A stretch of DNA of 58,253 nt from Elusimicrobiota bacterium (GCA_003450735.1 DMEZ01000042.1:24387-82639); one strand, 5' to 3'; shown: positions 25,359-34,044, numbered from the stretch's first letter. Notes: generated by a model from the letters alone, not told the origin. Numbers and translations are program-made.

Positions 25359-26468
25359 ATGAAGAAGCCTTGGGCCCCCGCGCTCGTCTTCGGCGTCCTG
25401 GTCTTCCTGCCCGTCCTCCTCTTCTCCCGCCCCCTCGTCCCCGCCGAAGGGCGCCTGCTGCTCGCCCCCCTCTGGGCGGCCTTCACGGCCGCCATCGGCG
25501 CGCTCATCCTGCGCACGGGCAAGGTCTCGCGCTGGCGCGCCCTCTTCTTCATCACCCTCGCCGCCGGCTTCTTCCTGAGCTTCAAGGCCGAGCTCATCGG
25601 CCTGGGGCGCTTCTTCACCTCGGAGGACGCGCAAGAGGTGCCCTATTGCCACATCGCCCTGGCCTCCAACGCGCTGGGGCACCTCTACCAGCAGTACCTG
25701 GCTTTCATGAGCGGCTCCTGGAAGAGCTGGGGGCCGCTGACCCTGGGCCTGCTCTGGCTGGCCTTGACCCTCGTCCTGGGACAGGCCTGGTGCTCCTGGG
25801 CCTGCTTCTACGGCGGCATCGACGACGGCATCAGCCGGATCCTGCCTAAGCCGCTCCTGCGCTGGCGCCGCGTGCCCGAGCGCCTTCGGGACTTCCCCGC
25901 GGCCCTGCTGGTCTTCCTCCTGCTCGTCTCCATGTCCACCCTGCTCCCCATCTTCTGCCTCTGGCTCTGTCCGCTCAAGCTGACCACCTCCTTCCTGGAC
26001 CCCGTGGACTCCACCCGGAAAGTCCAGTTCGTCCTCATGCTCCTCGCCGCGGCGGTGTTCCTATTCGGCCTCCCTCTGCTCACCGGCAAGCGCGCCTTCT
26101 GCGGGCTGATCTGCCCCTTCGGGGCCTGGCAGGCGGCCTTCGGCCGCATCAACCCCTTCCGGGTGAGCGTCGACGCCGCGGCCTGCACCGCCTGCGGGCT
26201 ATGCGAGCAGGCCTGCCCCACCTTCTGCATCCGCACGCCGGAAGGAGGCAAGCCCGAGGTGCTCGCCTACTGCAACCGCTGCGGGGCGTGCGTGGACGCC
26301 TGCCCCGCCGGAGGCCTCCGCTTCACCGTCCTGGGCCGCGACCTGCCCGGGAAGGCGCCCCTTTGGGACGCCAGGACCCTTTTCGTATACTGCGCGCTGG
26401 TGGTCTCCGGGACGCTCGGCTCGCTGTTCGTCCCGAAGGCCGTCCTGAGACTGCTCGAACTGATATGA
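25359..26468 (+). CDS. NapH/CcoG-like membrane polyferredoxin
   Basis: 369 residues from ATG at 25359. Five to six transmembrane helices carry the CxxxCP-type motifs of the NapH/NosR/CcoG group (GQAWCSWACFYGG near residue 140 and FCGLICPFGAWQ near 250), followed by two 4Fe-4S ferredoxin motifs CTACGLCEQACP (near 280) and CNRCGACVDACPAGG (near 310). Such proteins pass electrons across or along the inner membrane. Partner enzymes are not in the window, so the pathway is unknown. The phospholipase D-like gene overlaps its stop. Confidence 0.88.
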   Translation: MKKPWAPALVFGVLVFLPVLLFSRPLVPAEGRLLLAPLWAAFTAAIGALILRTGKVSRWRALFFITLAAGFFLSFKAELIGLGRFFTSEDAQEVPYCHIALASNALGHLYQQYLAFMSGSWKSWGPLTLGLLWLALTLVLGQAWCSWACFYGGIDDGISRILPKPLLRWRRVPERLRDFPAALLVFLLLVSMSTLLPIFCLWLCPLKLTTSFLDPVDSTRKVQFVLMLLAAAVFLFGLPLLTGKRAFCGLICPFGAWQAAFGRINPFRVSVDAAACTACGLCEQACPTFCIRTPEGGKPEVLAYCNRCGACVDACPAGGLRFTVLGRDLPGKAPLWDARTLFVYCALVVSGTLGSLFVPKAVLRLLELI

Positions 26469-27667
26469 GGCCCCCCATGAAGACCGCCGCCCTGCTCCTG
26501 CTGACCGCGCTCTCCGCCGCCGCCTGGGCCGAGTTCTCCGTCCCCGGCTTCGAGCTCGTCTACACGATGCCGGTGGAAACGGCCCTCGAGCAGCCCGACG
26601 TGCGGGCCCCCGCGGGCGTCTGGGCCGAGATGTTCGCCTCCGCCAAGAAGCGCATCGACATCTGCGAGTTCTACATCACCACGAAGGCCGGCGAGCCCCT
26701 GGAGCTCGCGATGGCGGAGCTGGTCAAGGCGAGCAACCGCGGCGTGAAGATCCGCTTCCTGGCGGAGAAGAAGTTCGCCAAGAACTCGGTCGAGGGCTTC
26801 GAGCGCCTGCGCACCATCCCGAACCTGGAGCTGCGGGTGCTCGAGTACGGAGCGGTCAAGAAGAGCGGCATCATCCACGCCAAGTACTTCGTCGTGGACG
26901 GCCAGGCGGCCTACGTGGGCAGCCAGAACTTCGACTGGCGCTCGCTCAAGCACATCCACGAGCTGGGCTTGAGGGTCACGGACGCGGACATCGTCAAGCA
27001 GATGCAGGCCCTCTTCGACCAGGACTGGCGCGCCTACGAGAAGGTCGCCGAGGGCAAGCCGGTGCCGCCGCTCAACAAGCGCCGGCCCGAGGCCCAGACC
27101 CACAAGCGGGCCTACCTGGTCGCGAGCCCCTGGGCCTTCAACGCGCCCGGGGTGGGCGACTCCGAGAGCGAGCTCGTGCGCCTCATCGACTCGGCCAAGC
27201 GGGAGCTGGACGTGCAGCTGCTCGACTACGCCCCCCTCCCCTACGCCAAGAGCTTCTACCCCCCCATCGACAACGCCCTGCGCGACGCCGCGGTGCGCGG
27301 CGTGCGGGTGAAGCTGCTGGTCTCGAACTGGAACACGGAGGAGCCCCTCCTCGCGCACCTCAAGAGCCTCTCCCTCATCCCCGGCATCGAGATCCGCGTC
27401 GTCACCCTCCCCGAGGCGAAGGAGGGCTTCATCCCCTTCGCGCGCGTCATCCACTCGAAGTACATGGTCCTCGACGACAAGCTGCTCTGGCTGGGGACGA
27501 GCAACTGGCGCGGGGGCTACCTGGACAGCTCGCGCAACCTCGAGGTCGTGGTCAAGGACGAGGCCCTGGCGGGCAAGGTCCAGGGGATGCACAAGCAGCT
27601 CTGGGACTCGCCCTACGCCGCGAAGCTCGACGTGAGCAAGGAGTACCCCAAGCCCCGCAAGGGCTGA
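26465..27667 (+). CDS. Secreted phospholipase D-like protein
   Basis: 400 residues. ATG at 26465 overlaps the preceding stop (ATGA); an ATG four codons later is an alternative. A signal peptide follows (TAALLLLTALSAAAWA). Two HKD half-sites are complete: HAKYFVVDGQAAYVGSQNFD (near residue 140) and HSKYMVLDDKLLWLGTSNW (near 330), so the two-domain PLD active site can form. Family members cleave phosphodiesters in phospholipids or nucleic acids; eukaryotic PLD3/4-like proteins share this secreted two-HKD layout. Substrate unknown. Confidence 0.88.
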   Translation: MRPPMKTAALLLLTALSAAAWAEFSVPGFELVYTMPVETALEQPDVRAPAGVWAEMFASAKKRIDICEFYITTKAGEPLELAMAELVKASNRGVKIRFLAEKKFAKNSVEGFERLRTIPNLELRVLEYGAVKKSGIIHAKYFVVDGQAAYVGSQNFDWRSLKHIHELGLRVTDADIVKQMQALFDQDWRAYEKVAEGKPVPPLNKRRPEAQTHKRAYLVASPWAFNAPGVGDSESELVRLIDSAKRELDVQLLDYAPLPYAKSFYPPIDNALRDAAVRGVRVKLLVSNWNTEEPLLAHLKSLSLIPGIEIRVVTLPEAKEGFIPFARVIHSKYMVLDDKLLWLGTSNWRGGYLDSSRNLEVVVKDEALAGKVQGMHKQLWDSPYAAKLDVSKEYPKPRKG

Positions 27668-27670
27668 AGG

Positions 27671-28135
27671 TCAGTCCTGGGAGCCCAGGACCTTCAAGAC
27701 CTTCCCGGTCTTCGAGTCCAAGGTGACTTGGGCGTGGTAGTCGGCCCCCAGCGTGCCGGGCTTGAGGACCGTCTTGAAGGTCACGACGGTCAGGACGCCC
27801 CGCTCCTCCACGAGGATGGGGGTGTCGGGCGGATAGCGGACTTTCCCCTTGATCGCCTTCTTGGCCAGCGCGATGGCCCTCTTCTTCGGGATGCCGGGGA
27901 CTTTCACGGGCTCCTCCGGGACGCACCAGCGGTAGCTGTCCTCGCACCGGAGCATGTCCGGGGTCGTCTTCTTGGGGCAGCCTTGCTTTGGGGCGAGCTT
28001 CCATCCGTTCGCCTTCATCCGCTTGACCGACGACATGCAGCAGGAGACACTGCCTTTCTTTTGACAGCCCTCGGCGAGCTTCTGGTAATAGTCCTCCGCG
28101 GCGAAGGCCGACGCGGCGAGGAGTTCGAGAAGCAT
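27671..28135 (-). CDS. Secreted cysteine-containing protein of unknown function
   Basis: 154 residues with a short signal peptide (MLLELLAASAFAAED). Six to seven cysteines (CQKKG, CCMSS, GCPKK, LRCEDSYRWC) lie in the first 75 residues, suggesting disulfides. The C-terminal half (KKRAIALAKKAIKGKVRYPP then a HAQVTLDSKTGKVLKV strand) resembles a PepSY-like alpha/beta unit. It starts 2 nt after the stop of the preceding gene, so the two are one transcript. Confidence 0.7.
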   Translation of the reverse strand: MLLELLAASAFAAEDYYQKLAEGCQKKGSVSCCMSSVKRMKANGWKLAPKQGCPKKTTPDMLRCEDSYRWCVPEEPVKVPGIPKKRAIALAKKAIKGKVRYPPDTPILVEERGVLTVVTFKTVLKPGTLGADYHAQVTLDSKTGKVLKVLGSQD

Positions 28136-28137
28136 GT

Positions 28138-28542
28138 CTACCCCCGGGCTCTCTTGAGCCGGAACGTCTTCCTGGTCAGCAAAGGCCGCTTCTTCGAATC
28201 GCCCGCCTTGTCGACGCTCTCCCAGTACCGCTTGGGGGCGATGACCAGTTCCTCCTCGCAGGCGTAGCCGGGGGCGGACACCTCGAGATGGGCGATAGCG
28301 TTCTTCTCCTTGGGCGGCATGACCAGCCGGACATCCTGATGCGCGTGGAAGATGCGGACGCTGAACTCCTCCGGCTTCTCCTGGGACGGATACTCCATGC
28401 GGATGCGCAGGAACGCGGGCACGAAGAAGCCCGTGTCCTTGTCCACCGTGTGGATGTTCACCAAGACGCCCGCGGGCGGGAGGCCCTGCGCGAACAGGAC
28501 CGCCGGGACGAGGAGCGCCGTAAGGATCGCGAGGACCGGCAC
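28138..28542 (-). CDS. Secreted beta-rich protein of unknown function
   Basis: 134 residues from GTG at 28542. A signal peptide (about residues 1-19) precedes a small beta-sandwich-like domain with LVNIHTVDKDTGFFVPAFLR and HLEVSAPGYACEEELVI, a pattern like carboxypeptidase-regulatory or similar small Ig-type domains. A -10-like TATCAT lies 6 nt before the GTG. First gene of a two-gene unit. Confidence 0.65.
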   Translation of the reverse strand: MPVLAILTALLVPAVLFAQGLPPAGVLVNIHTVDKDTGFFVPAFLRIRMEYPSQEKPEEFSVRIFHAHQDVRLVMPPKEKNAIAHLEVSAPGYACEEELVIAPKRYWESVDKAGDSKKRPLLTRKTFRLKRARG

Positions 28543-28547
28543 GGCCC

Positions 28548-28554
28548 TATGATA
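28548..28554. promoter_or_regulatory. Overlapping divergent -10 elements
   Basis: The short palindrome around 28549-28558 gives TATGAT on + (28548-28553, for the thioredoxin-like gene) and TATCAT on - (28549-28554, 6 nt before the GTG of the - gene). Only 30 bp separate the two start codons. Confidence 0.4.
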
Positions 28555-28572
28555 TCATGGAATGGCGCCGCG

Positions 28573-29520
28573 ATGATCACTCCGCTCAGCCTGCTCCTGA
28601 TCGCCTACCGCCTACTGCTTCCGGCGCCGGCCGCCTGCGAAGACATCCCCGTCCGCGTCCGCCTCGAACAAGGCGGACGAGGAAAGGTCATCATCTTCGA
28701 ATGCGCCACCGCCGGGACATCCCTCGCAGAAGCCGAGGACTTGACCTTGTACTGGACCATCAACGGCCCGACCCAGGACAGGCCCGGCCAACGGCCCTGG
28801 GCCGCGCCGGAGTTCCTATGGCCCAAGGATTCGCGGCGTCTCGGCTCGGGCAAGGTCGCCTCTCCGATGTCCAGGCTGGGCTCGCAGTCCTTCCGCATCG
28901 ACGTCCCGACGGACCGGACAATCTGGAGGATCAATTACGCCGTCGACAGCGCGAATCGCTACGGGAATGCTTCCCACAGGATGAGGGCCGTGGATTTGAG
29001 CGACGCCTCCGCGGCACTGGCGGCAGACGCGGGCCCCAAAGCCTCGCACTCCGCGCAGGAAGCGAAGACAGCCCCCTCCCGCACCCAACAGAAGGCCTCT
29101 CCCCTGGACGACATCTGGTCGATCCGCCTCGTCGACCACGCCGGCCAGCCAGCCAAGCTCGCCGACTTCCGATGCAAAGCCCTGCTGCTCATGTACCGAT
29201 TTGACGGATGCAGCGCCTGCGCGCAAGCCCTGCCGAAGATCGATCAACTGTATCCCGATGTCCGCCGCCTTGGAGGGGAGATCGCGGCCATTGACCCCGT
29301 GGACGCCGCTCCCGCCCCGACCCCCTACCCCGCGAAGTCCCCCTGGAGATTCCCCTCTCTCTTCGACCCCCAGAATGAGACGCTGAAGTTCTGCCGCCCG
29401 CGCGGGTACCCCACCTTCTTTCTTCTCAACGAGAAAGGCGTCGTGGTCAAGACCTGGGTCGGCCTGCCGCCTTCCGCAATCGAGGAGATGCGCCGGGAGA
29501 TCGCCGCTCTCACCTGGTGA
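28573..29520 (+). CDS. Secreted thioredoxin-fold protein (TlpA/AhpC-like)
   Basis: 315 residues with an N-terminal signal (MITPLSLLLIAYRLLLPAPAAC). Residues about 25-150 form a domain of unknown type; after a linker, residues about 180-315 are a thioredoxin fold: FRCKALLLMYRFDGCSACAQALPKI with the CSAC redox pair, and the cis-Pro element RGYPTFFLLNEKGVVVKTWVG. It is probably a periplasmic thiol oxidoreductase. An in-frame ATG at 28549 lies within the promoter palindrome and is less likely to be used. Confidence 0.8.
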   Translation: MITPLSLLLIAYRLLLPAPAACEDIPVRVRLEQGGRGKVIIFECATAGTSLAEAEDLTLYWTINGPTQDRPGQRPWAAPEFLWPKDSRRLGSGKVASPMSRLGSQSFRIDVPTDRTIWRINYAVDSANRYGNASHRMRAVDLSDASAALAADAGPKASHSAQEAKTAPSRTQQKASPLDDIWSIRLVDHAGQPAKLADFRCKALLLMYRFDGCSACAQALPKIDQLYPDVRRLGGEIAAIDPVDAAPAPTPYPAKSPWRFPSLFDPQNETLKFCRPRGYPTFFLLNEKGVVVKTWVGLPPSAIEEMRREIAALTW

Positions 29521-29565
29521 TCCGGACGGACCGGCCCGCCCTCCCGCGCATTTCCCCGAAGATGG

Positions 29566-29571
29566 TATGAT
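29566..29571 (+). promoter_or_regulatory. -10 element of a probably leaderless transcript
   Basis: TATGAT, 7 nt before the ATG at 29579. It supports that start over the ATG at 29567, which overlaps the element. Confidence 0.45.
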
Positions 29572-29578
29572 GCCCCCG

Positions 29579-30367
29579 ATGGAGCACTACGAAGCCTCGG
29601 AGAAGCGGCTCGAGCTCACCCTCGCGCCGGACTCGAAGCCCCTGCGAGCTCTCGGGCGCAAGGCCTGGGACAAGGTCGCCGCCGCCGCGGGAGCCAAGGT
29701 GCTCTCCCGGCTGTCCACGGAGGCCTGCGAAGCCCGCCTGCTCTCCGAGTCGAGCCTCTTCGTCTGGGACGACCGCGTCGTGATGACCACCTGCGGCCGC
29801 ACGACGCTGGCCGCCGCCGTCGTCGAGATGCTGCGCGTCATCCCGAAGACGAGCGTGCGCTCCCTGCTCTACGAGCGCCGCCGCGAGCGCTTCCCCGACC
29901 GTCAGCCCTCGAGCTTCCTGGAGGACGCGCGCATCCTGCGCCGGCTCCTGCCGGGCCGGACGCGCCGCTTCGGGCGCCGGCTCTCCCTGTACCGCTTCGG
30001 CCGCCGACCCGCGCAGGCCCCGCCCACGGTCGAGCTGATCATGCACGGGGTCCAGGCCGCCGGCGGGCTGCCCAAGACCCTGCGCGGCCTGCTTTGCGGC
30101 TTCAAGACCGACGAGCACTTCTTCCGGCCGAGCGGCTATTCCCTCAACGCGCTCTCGGGGAAGCGCTACTGCGCCGTCCACTGGACCCCGGACGGGGCGG
30201 ACTCCTACGCGAGCTTCGAGACGGATGCCTGCACGGACGAGTCCTTGGGGGAGGTTTTACGGCTCTTCCGCCCGCGCTGCTACGACCTCGTGAGGATCGG
30301 AAGGAAGACGGTTTTCAGGCACTGCGCCGGAACAGCAGGAAGACGCCCAGCAGGCCGAAGACGCTGA
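29579..30367 (+). CDS. S-adenosylmethionine decarboxylase proenzyme, eukaryotic type
   Basis: 262 residues. Makes decarboxylated SAM for spermidine synthesis after self-cleavage to a pyruvoyl enzyme. It follows the animal/plant enzyme: YEASEKRLEL (two Glu matching FEGTEKLLEV in human AMD1), LLSESSLFV with the cleavage point Glu57-Ser58, MTTCGRTTL with the catalytic Cys near 72, FRPSGYSLNAL with the processing Ser, and VHWTPDGADSYASFET with the processing His. Start ATG 29579 aligns with the human start. It is shorter than the 334-residue human protein and the bacterial SpeD classes do not show these motifs. The last 53 nt overlap the convergent lnt gene. Confidence 0.85.
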   Translation: MEHYEASEKRLELTLAPDSKPLRALGRKAWDKVAAAAGAKVLSRLSTEACEARLLSESSLFVWDDRVVMTTCGRTTLAAAVVEMLRVIPKTSVRSLLYERRRERFPDRQPSSFLEDARILRRLLPGRTRRFGRRLSLYRFGRRPAQAPPTVELIMHGVQAAGGLPKTLRGLLCGFKTDEHFFRPSGYSLNALSGKRYCAVHWTPDGADSYASFETDACTDESLGEVLRLFRPRCYDLVRIGRKTVFRHCAGTAGRRPAGRRR

Positions 30368-31880
30368 GCGGCACGAAGTACTCCCCCCACCGGCTCGCGG
30401 CGGTCTGAAGGCCGGGCCGCACTTCGGTCTCGGCGACGAGCACCTCGGTCTTGGAGGCCTCCCCGAATCCCGGCAGGACGCTGGCGCGGCCGCGCGCGTC
30501 CACCCAGCCGAAGAAGCTCTGCTTGCCGGTCATGAACACCGGCAGGGCGTAGGCGGCCGCCTGCACGCGGAGGAGGCTGAGCAGCTGGTTGTTGTAGGCC
30601 TCGGGAGCCCCGGCGAACCACTGCGCGTTGGCGCTGAACGCCAGGAAGGCCGCGCCCTGCCGCTTCCAACCCAGGGCCATGCGCGAGGCGTGGCCCTCCA
30701 TGCACATGGGCGCGCCGAAGCGCAGGCCCCCGAGCCGGAGGGCGCGCTCGGGCGCCTCGCCCGGGACGTACTGCTCGTCCACGCGCACGAAGCGGGGATC
30801 GTCCCCCTTCGGGAAGAGGCGCCAATACCCCAGAGCCTGCAGGGGCAGGCGCTCAGAACCCGCGGTCAGATGGTGCTTGTCGGACATCCCGGCCAGGTCG
30901 CCCTCAGGCCCGATGAGGACGACCGTGTTCCTCAGCTTGCCCGCGCGGAGCGTCGTCATGCCCGCCGCGACCGCGGTCTTCGCTTCGCGGGCGAACGCGC
31001 GGTAGGCCTCCACGAGAGCCCCGTTGTCCTCCAGTCCCCAGCGCTCGAACGCCTCCTTGGAGCGGTCGGCCGAGAAGCTCAGGTCGATGGCGTCCTCGGG
31101 AAGGAGGATCAGGTCGACCCGCCGCGGTCCCAAGGCCTCCAGCACCCCGCCCAGGCGGCCGGCCGCGTAGCGGAAGAACTCGGCCCTGCGCTCAGGGCGC
31201 AGGGGTTCCCGCTCGGCGTCGGCCCAGGTCTTCTCGACCGGATCCTCGCGCAGGCGCGCCATGGCGACGCTCAGTCCGGCGGGCTCCCCGCCCGGCAGAC
31301 CGAGGGAGAGCGGGAGCGCCAGGGCCAGCGCTCCGGCCGGCAGGAGCGCCGCTCGGCGGCGGCCGGGGTCCTTGCGAAGCAGGAGGAGGTTCAGGAGCGC
31401 CGCCGCGGCCGCGCCGAGGAAGGTCAGGCCGTAGAGGCCGAGGCGCGGGGCGAGCGCCAGCAGGGGCGAGTTCCCGAAGGCGTTGCCCAGGCTCGGGATG
31501 TCCGAGGGGAAGAAGTGCGCCCGCGGGGTGAGCCAGTCGAAGAGGACCCACAGGAACGGGGCGGCCGCGAGCGCGGCCGCATCGCCCCTCCAGCGGCGCA
31601 CCAGGTGGAACGCGGCCCCGAAGCCGGCCCAGAGGAGGCCGTAGTTGAGCTCGTAGAGGACCCAGACGGGAGGCCAGACGCCCCAGAGGTAGCTGAAGGA
31701 CATGGCCGCCGTGCAGACGACCTTGGCCAGGGCCGCGGCCGCGGCCGTGCGGGGCAGGTCGGGACTGCGCAGGAGGGCCGCGAAGAGGAGGGCGGCGCCG
31801 AGCGGCGCGAGCGGCCACAACCCGACCGACGGGAAGGAGAGCCAGAGGACTCCCCCTCCCGCGGCGGCGAGAGCGAACAT
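30315..31880 (-). CDS. lnt: Apolipoprotein N-acyltransferase
   Basis: 521 residues. Adds the third acyl chain to lipoproteins in the inner membrane. About six N-terminal transmembrane helices (LWLSFPSVGLWPLAPLG onward) precede a nitrilase-type periplasmic domain with the catalytic triad Glu262 (LLPEDAID), Lys335 (MSDKHHLT) and Cys393 (PMCMEG), then a final helix (PLSVFGLLGVFLLF). The family's usual GTPF segment before the lysine is not obvious. It starts 8 nt after the stop of the upstream secreted-protein gene, so the two are co-transcribed. Its presence shows the cell has triacylated lipoproteins and an outer membrane. Confidence 0.9.
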   Translation of the reverse strand: MFALAAAGGGVLWLSFPSVGLWPLAPLGAALLFAALLRSPDLPRTAAAAALAKVVCTAAMSFSYLWGVWPPVWVLYELNYGLLWAGFGAAFHLVRRWRGDAAALAAAPFLWVLFDWLTPRAHFFPSDIPSLGNAFGNSPLLALAPRLGLYGLTFLGAAAAALLNLLLLRKDPGRRRAALLPAGALALALPLSLGLPGGEPAGLSVAMARLREDPVEKTWADAEREPLRPERRAEFFRYAAGRLGGVLEALGPRRVDLILLPEDAIDLSFSADRSKEAFERWGLEDNGALVEAYRAFAREAKTAVAAGMTTLRAGKLRNTVVLIGPEGDLAGMSDKHHLTAGSERLPLQALGYWRLFPKGDDPRFVRVDEQYVPGEAPERALRLGGLRFGAPMCMEGHASRMALGWKRQGAAFLAFSANAQWFAGAPEAYNNQLLSLLRVQAAAYALPVFMTGKQSFFGWVDARGRASVLPGFGEASKTEVLVAETEVRPGLQTAASRWGEYFVPLSVFGLLGVFLLFRRSA

Positions 31881-31888
31881 CGAGCCCG

Positions 31889-32704
31889 CTAGAACTTCTT
31901 GCGGCAGAAGGGGAACGCCTTATTGTTCAAGTCGAGGTACTCCGCGACCGGGTTGGTCGGGGTGAAGAGCCCCTTGGGGTTGTAGAGGGGCAGCCAGACG
32001 TGCATGATGTGCGCCCGCTTGATGAAGCGCCCGCCCATGCAGCCGCCCGCGTCCTCGTCTTCCGTATCATGGTAGGAGAGGGCGCCCTTGCGGTTCTTGA
32101 AGCAGATGCCGTCCCAGGGCCGCCAGAGCTTGATGAGCTCCCTGGACTTCTGGCGGGTGATCTTGAAATCTCTGTTCGGCAGCCGGTCGCCGGCGACGTA
32201 GGCCACGCTGACGAGGCGGAAGGCCATCTTGGCGCGGTCCTTGAGGTAGAACAGCAGGTCCGGCTTGTCGAAAAAATACTTGCGGTCCGTGAACAGGGAG
32301 ACCTTCGCGAAGGCCAGGCCGAGCCCGTCCTCGAAGACGTCGGTGGGGACGTAGCCGTCATTGAGGGCCTTCTGGAAATCGGAATATTTCTGGCCGGCGC
32401 CCAGGATGCGCTGGAGCTTGGACTTGTCCTCCGGAGAGATGCTGTACTCCCTCAGGTATTTGGGCGGGAGGTCCACGACGCCCTCCTCGTCGCACTCCGG
32501 GATGAAGCCCGCGAGGGTCTTGGAGTCCATGGCCCCTCCCAAGTCCTTCTCCTTCGGGATGTGCCGGGCATGGATGAGCTGCTCCACCAGGGCGCCCGAT
32601 TGGAAATAGTCCTCGATGTTCTTGCTGCTCGCGCCCAGGTCCTGGGCTAGGGCGGGCGCGGCCAAAGCGAGCGCGGCGAGGGCCGGCAAAAGTGGGCTTT
32701 TCAT
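31889..32704 (-). CDS. Secreted protein, paralogue of the 42469-43257 gene
   Basis: 271 residues with a signal peptide (MKSPLLPALAALALAAPALA). No known domain. It aligns end to end with the product of 42469-43257: shared blocks include LAGFIPE, LPPKYLREYSI, DVFEDGLGLAFA, LKLWRPW-like KLWRPWDGICFK and HIMHVWLPLYNPKGLFTP. The paralogue sits in the ECF-controlled operon; this copy is divergent from a gene for a six-cysteine protein that also has a paralogue there. A TAACAT element 6 nt before the ATG and no Shine-Dalgarno suggest a leaderless transcript. Confidence 0.75.
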   Translation of the reverse strand: MKSPLLPALAALALAAPALAQDLGASSKNIEDYFQSGALVEQLIHARHIPKEKDLGGAMDSKTLAGFIPECDEEGVVDLPPKYLREYSISPEDKSKLQRILGAGQKYSDFQKALNDGYVPTDVFEDGLGLAFAKVSLFTDRKYFFDKPDLLFYLKDRAKMAFRLVSVAYVAGDRLPNRDFKITRQKSRELIKLWRPWDGICFKNRKGALSYHDTEDEDAGGCMGGRFIKRAHIMHVWLPLYNPKGLFTPTNPVAEYLDLNNKAFPFCRKKF

Positions 32705-32710
32705 GGCTGT

Positions 32711-32716
32711 ATGTTA
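32711..32716 (-). promoter_or_regulatory. -10 element of a probably leaderless transcript
   Basis: TAACAT on the - strand, 6 nt before the ATG at 32704. Confidence 0.35.
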
Positions 32717-32730
32717 CTAATATTTTTCCC

Positions 32731-32759
32731 TTGAAAGTCCTAGGGGGCGGTACTATACT
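32731..32759 (+). promoter_or_regulatory. Sigma-70-type promoter giving a leaderless mRNA
   Basis: -35 TTGAAA (32731-32736), 17-bp spacer, -10 TATACT (32754-32759). The ATG at 32766 lies exactly where transcription should begin, so the mRNA would have no leader. Confidence 0.7.
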
Positions 32760-32765
32760 ATCGTC

Positions 32766-34031
32766 ATGCAGCTGAGCAACTGGGGCAAAAAGAAAGACTG
32801 GCGCTGGGCTTTCGCCGCCATCCCAGTCGGCATCCTCTTCCTGTTCTTCCTCCCCGCCAGCTTCTGGTCCAGCATCCCCGGCGCGCACCTGCTCGGCCTG
32901 GGCTCCTCCGACGAGAGCTCGGCCGAGGGCCTGTCCGTCCCCTGGTCTTCCCGCAGCCAGAGCGCTCCAGGCACGATCATGACGGACGAAGGCGAGCGCA
33001 AGTGGATCCCGCCCGTCACCGACCCCGGCAAGGGCGGCCCGGGCGCGGTGGGCGGAGCATGGCCGACCGGCAAGCGCGGCGGCGCCGAGTACGGAGAGGA
33101 GACGGACGGCCTGGCCGACAACCTCAAGGGGAAGGCCGTCGACATGGACCCCGGCAAGCTCAAGGAGAAAGGCCTCGGAGCGGGCGGCGCCGTCGAAGGC
33201 GAGCTCGGGGGCAAGGGCAAGGACGGCATCAGGAGCATCGGCGGGGACGCCGGGGACCTCGCCGCGAAAGCCCTCGCGGGAGCCGGCATGGACGAGGGCG
33301 CCGCGCCGGAGCGCATGCAGCCCCTCCCCGCCCCCTCGGATTCCAAGTGGTCGGGCGGCGGCGGCGGCGTGTCGAGCGGGGGCAGCGGCGCGGGCGGCAA
33401 GGGCGCCGACAACCGACTGGCCAGCGCCGGCATGACCGACATGAAGTCCAACACTCCCGGGGCGAAGAACGCGGCGGAGAAGACCCCCAAGACCCGCTTC
33501 GGCACGGGCGGCGCGCAAGGCAACCAGGATCCGCAGACCCTGCTCGGCTACAAATCGCAGGGCACGACTTTCGGCGGGGGCGGCGGGCAGACCACGACGG
33601 ACGGCCCGGGCAACCGGGGGGCCGGCGTCGGGGGCGGCGGCATGGGCGAGGGCGGCGGAGGGGCCGGCGGAACCGGCAACAACAACAACAACACCGGCGG
33701 CATCGGCGGGAAAGTGGGCGAGATCCCCGACACCGGCACCGGCCGTCCGGCCGATCCGGACGAAAAGGAGGTCGGCGGCACGGACGCCTGCCCCCAGGTC
33801 AACGAGAACTGCTTGACGACCTACGCCAACTACGACCAGCAGATCCAGAACTACGAGGGCCAGCTCCAGACCTGCTACACCTGGGTGAACATGGGCAAGG
33901 GCGGCATGGTGCAGGTCGTCGACCAGGCCTGCTTCAACCGGGTCAACGGCGAACTCCAGCGGGTGCGCGGCGAGCGCAACGACGCCACCCAGGAATGCCA
34001 GGCCCGCCAGCAAGCAGCTTGCAACAAATAG
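32766..34031 (+). CDS. Membrane-anchored Gly-rich protein with C-terminal six-cysteine domain
   Basis: 421 residues. An N-terminal transmembrane helix (about residues 15-32) is followed by a juxtamembrane LGSSDESSAEGLSVPWSSRS, a Lys/Asp-rich part, about 200 residues of Gly-rich low complexity, and a final domain of about 90 residues with six Cys in the order C-x6-C-x20-C-x18-C-x21-C-x7-C. Both the N-terminus and the Cys domain match the 50126-51355 product (shared blocks: MVQVVDQ, and RVRGERNDA against RLRGERDDA). Probably a fibrous or scaffold protein on the periplasmic side. Function unknown. Confidence 0.75.
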   Translation: MQLSNWGKKKDWRWAFAAIPVGILFLFFLPASFWSSIPGAHLLGLGSSDESSAEGLSVPWSSRSQSAPGTIMTDEGERKWIPPVTDPGKGGPGAVGGAWPTGKRGGAEYGEETDGLADNLKGKAVDMDPGKLKEKGLGAGGAVEGELGGKGKDGIRSIGGDAGDLAAKALAGAGMDEGAAPERMQPLPAPSDSKWSGGGGGVSSGGSGAGGKGADNRLASAGMTDMKSNTPGAKNAAEKTPKTRFGTGGAQGNQDPQTLLGYKSQGTTFGGGGGQTTTDGPGNRGAGVGGGGMGEGGGGAGGTGNNNNNTGGIGGKVGEIPDTGTGRPADPDEKEVGGTDACPQVNENCLTTYANYDQQIQNYEGQLQTCYTWVNMGKGGMVQVVDQACFNRVNGELQRVRGERNDATQECQARQQAACNK

Positions 34032-34044
34032 GGCTGTCCCCGTC

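Noticed and set aside
33340..33770. Gly-rich repeats of the 32766 gene as a DNA tandem repeat or CRISPR-like array
   Set aside because: The units are irregular codon-level Gly runs within a continuous reading frame.
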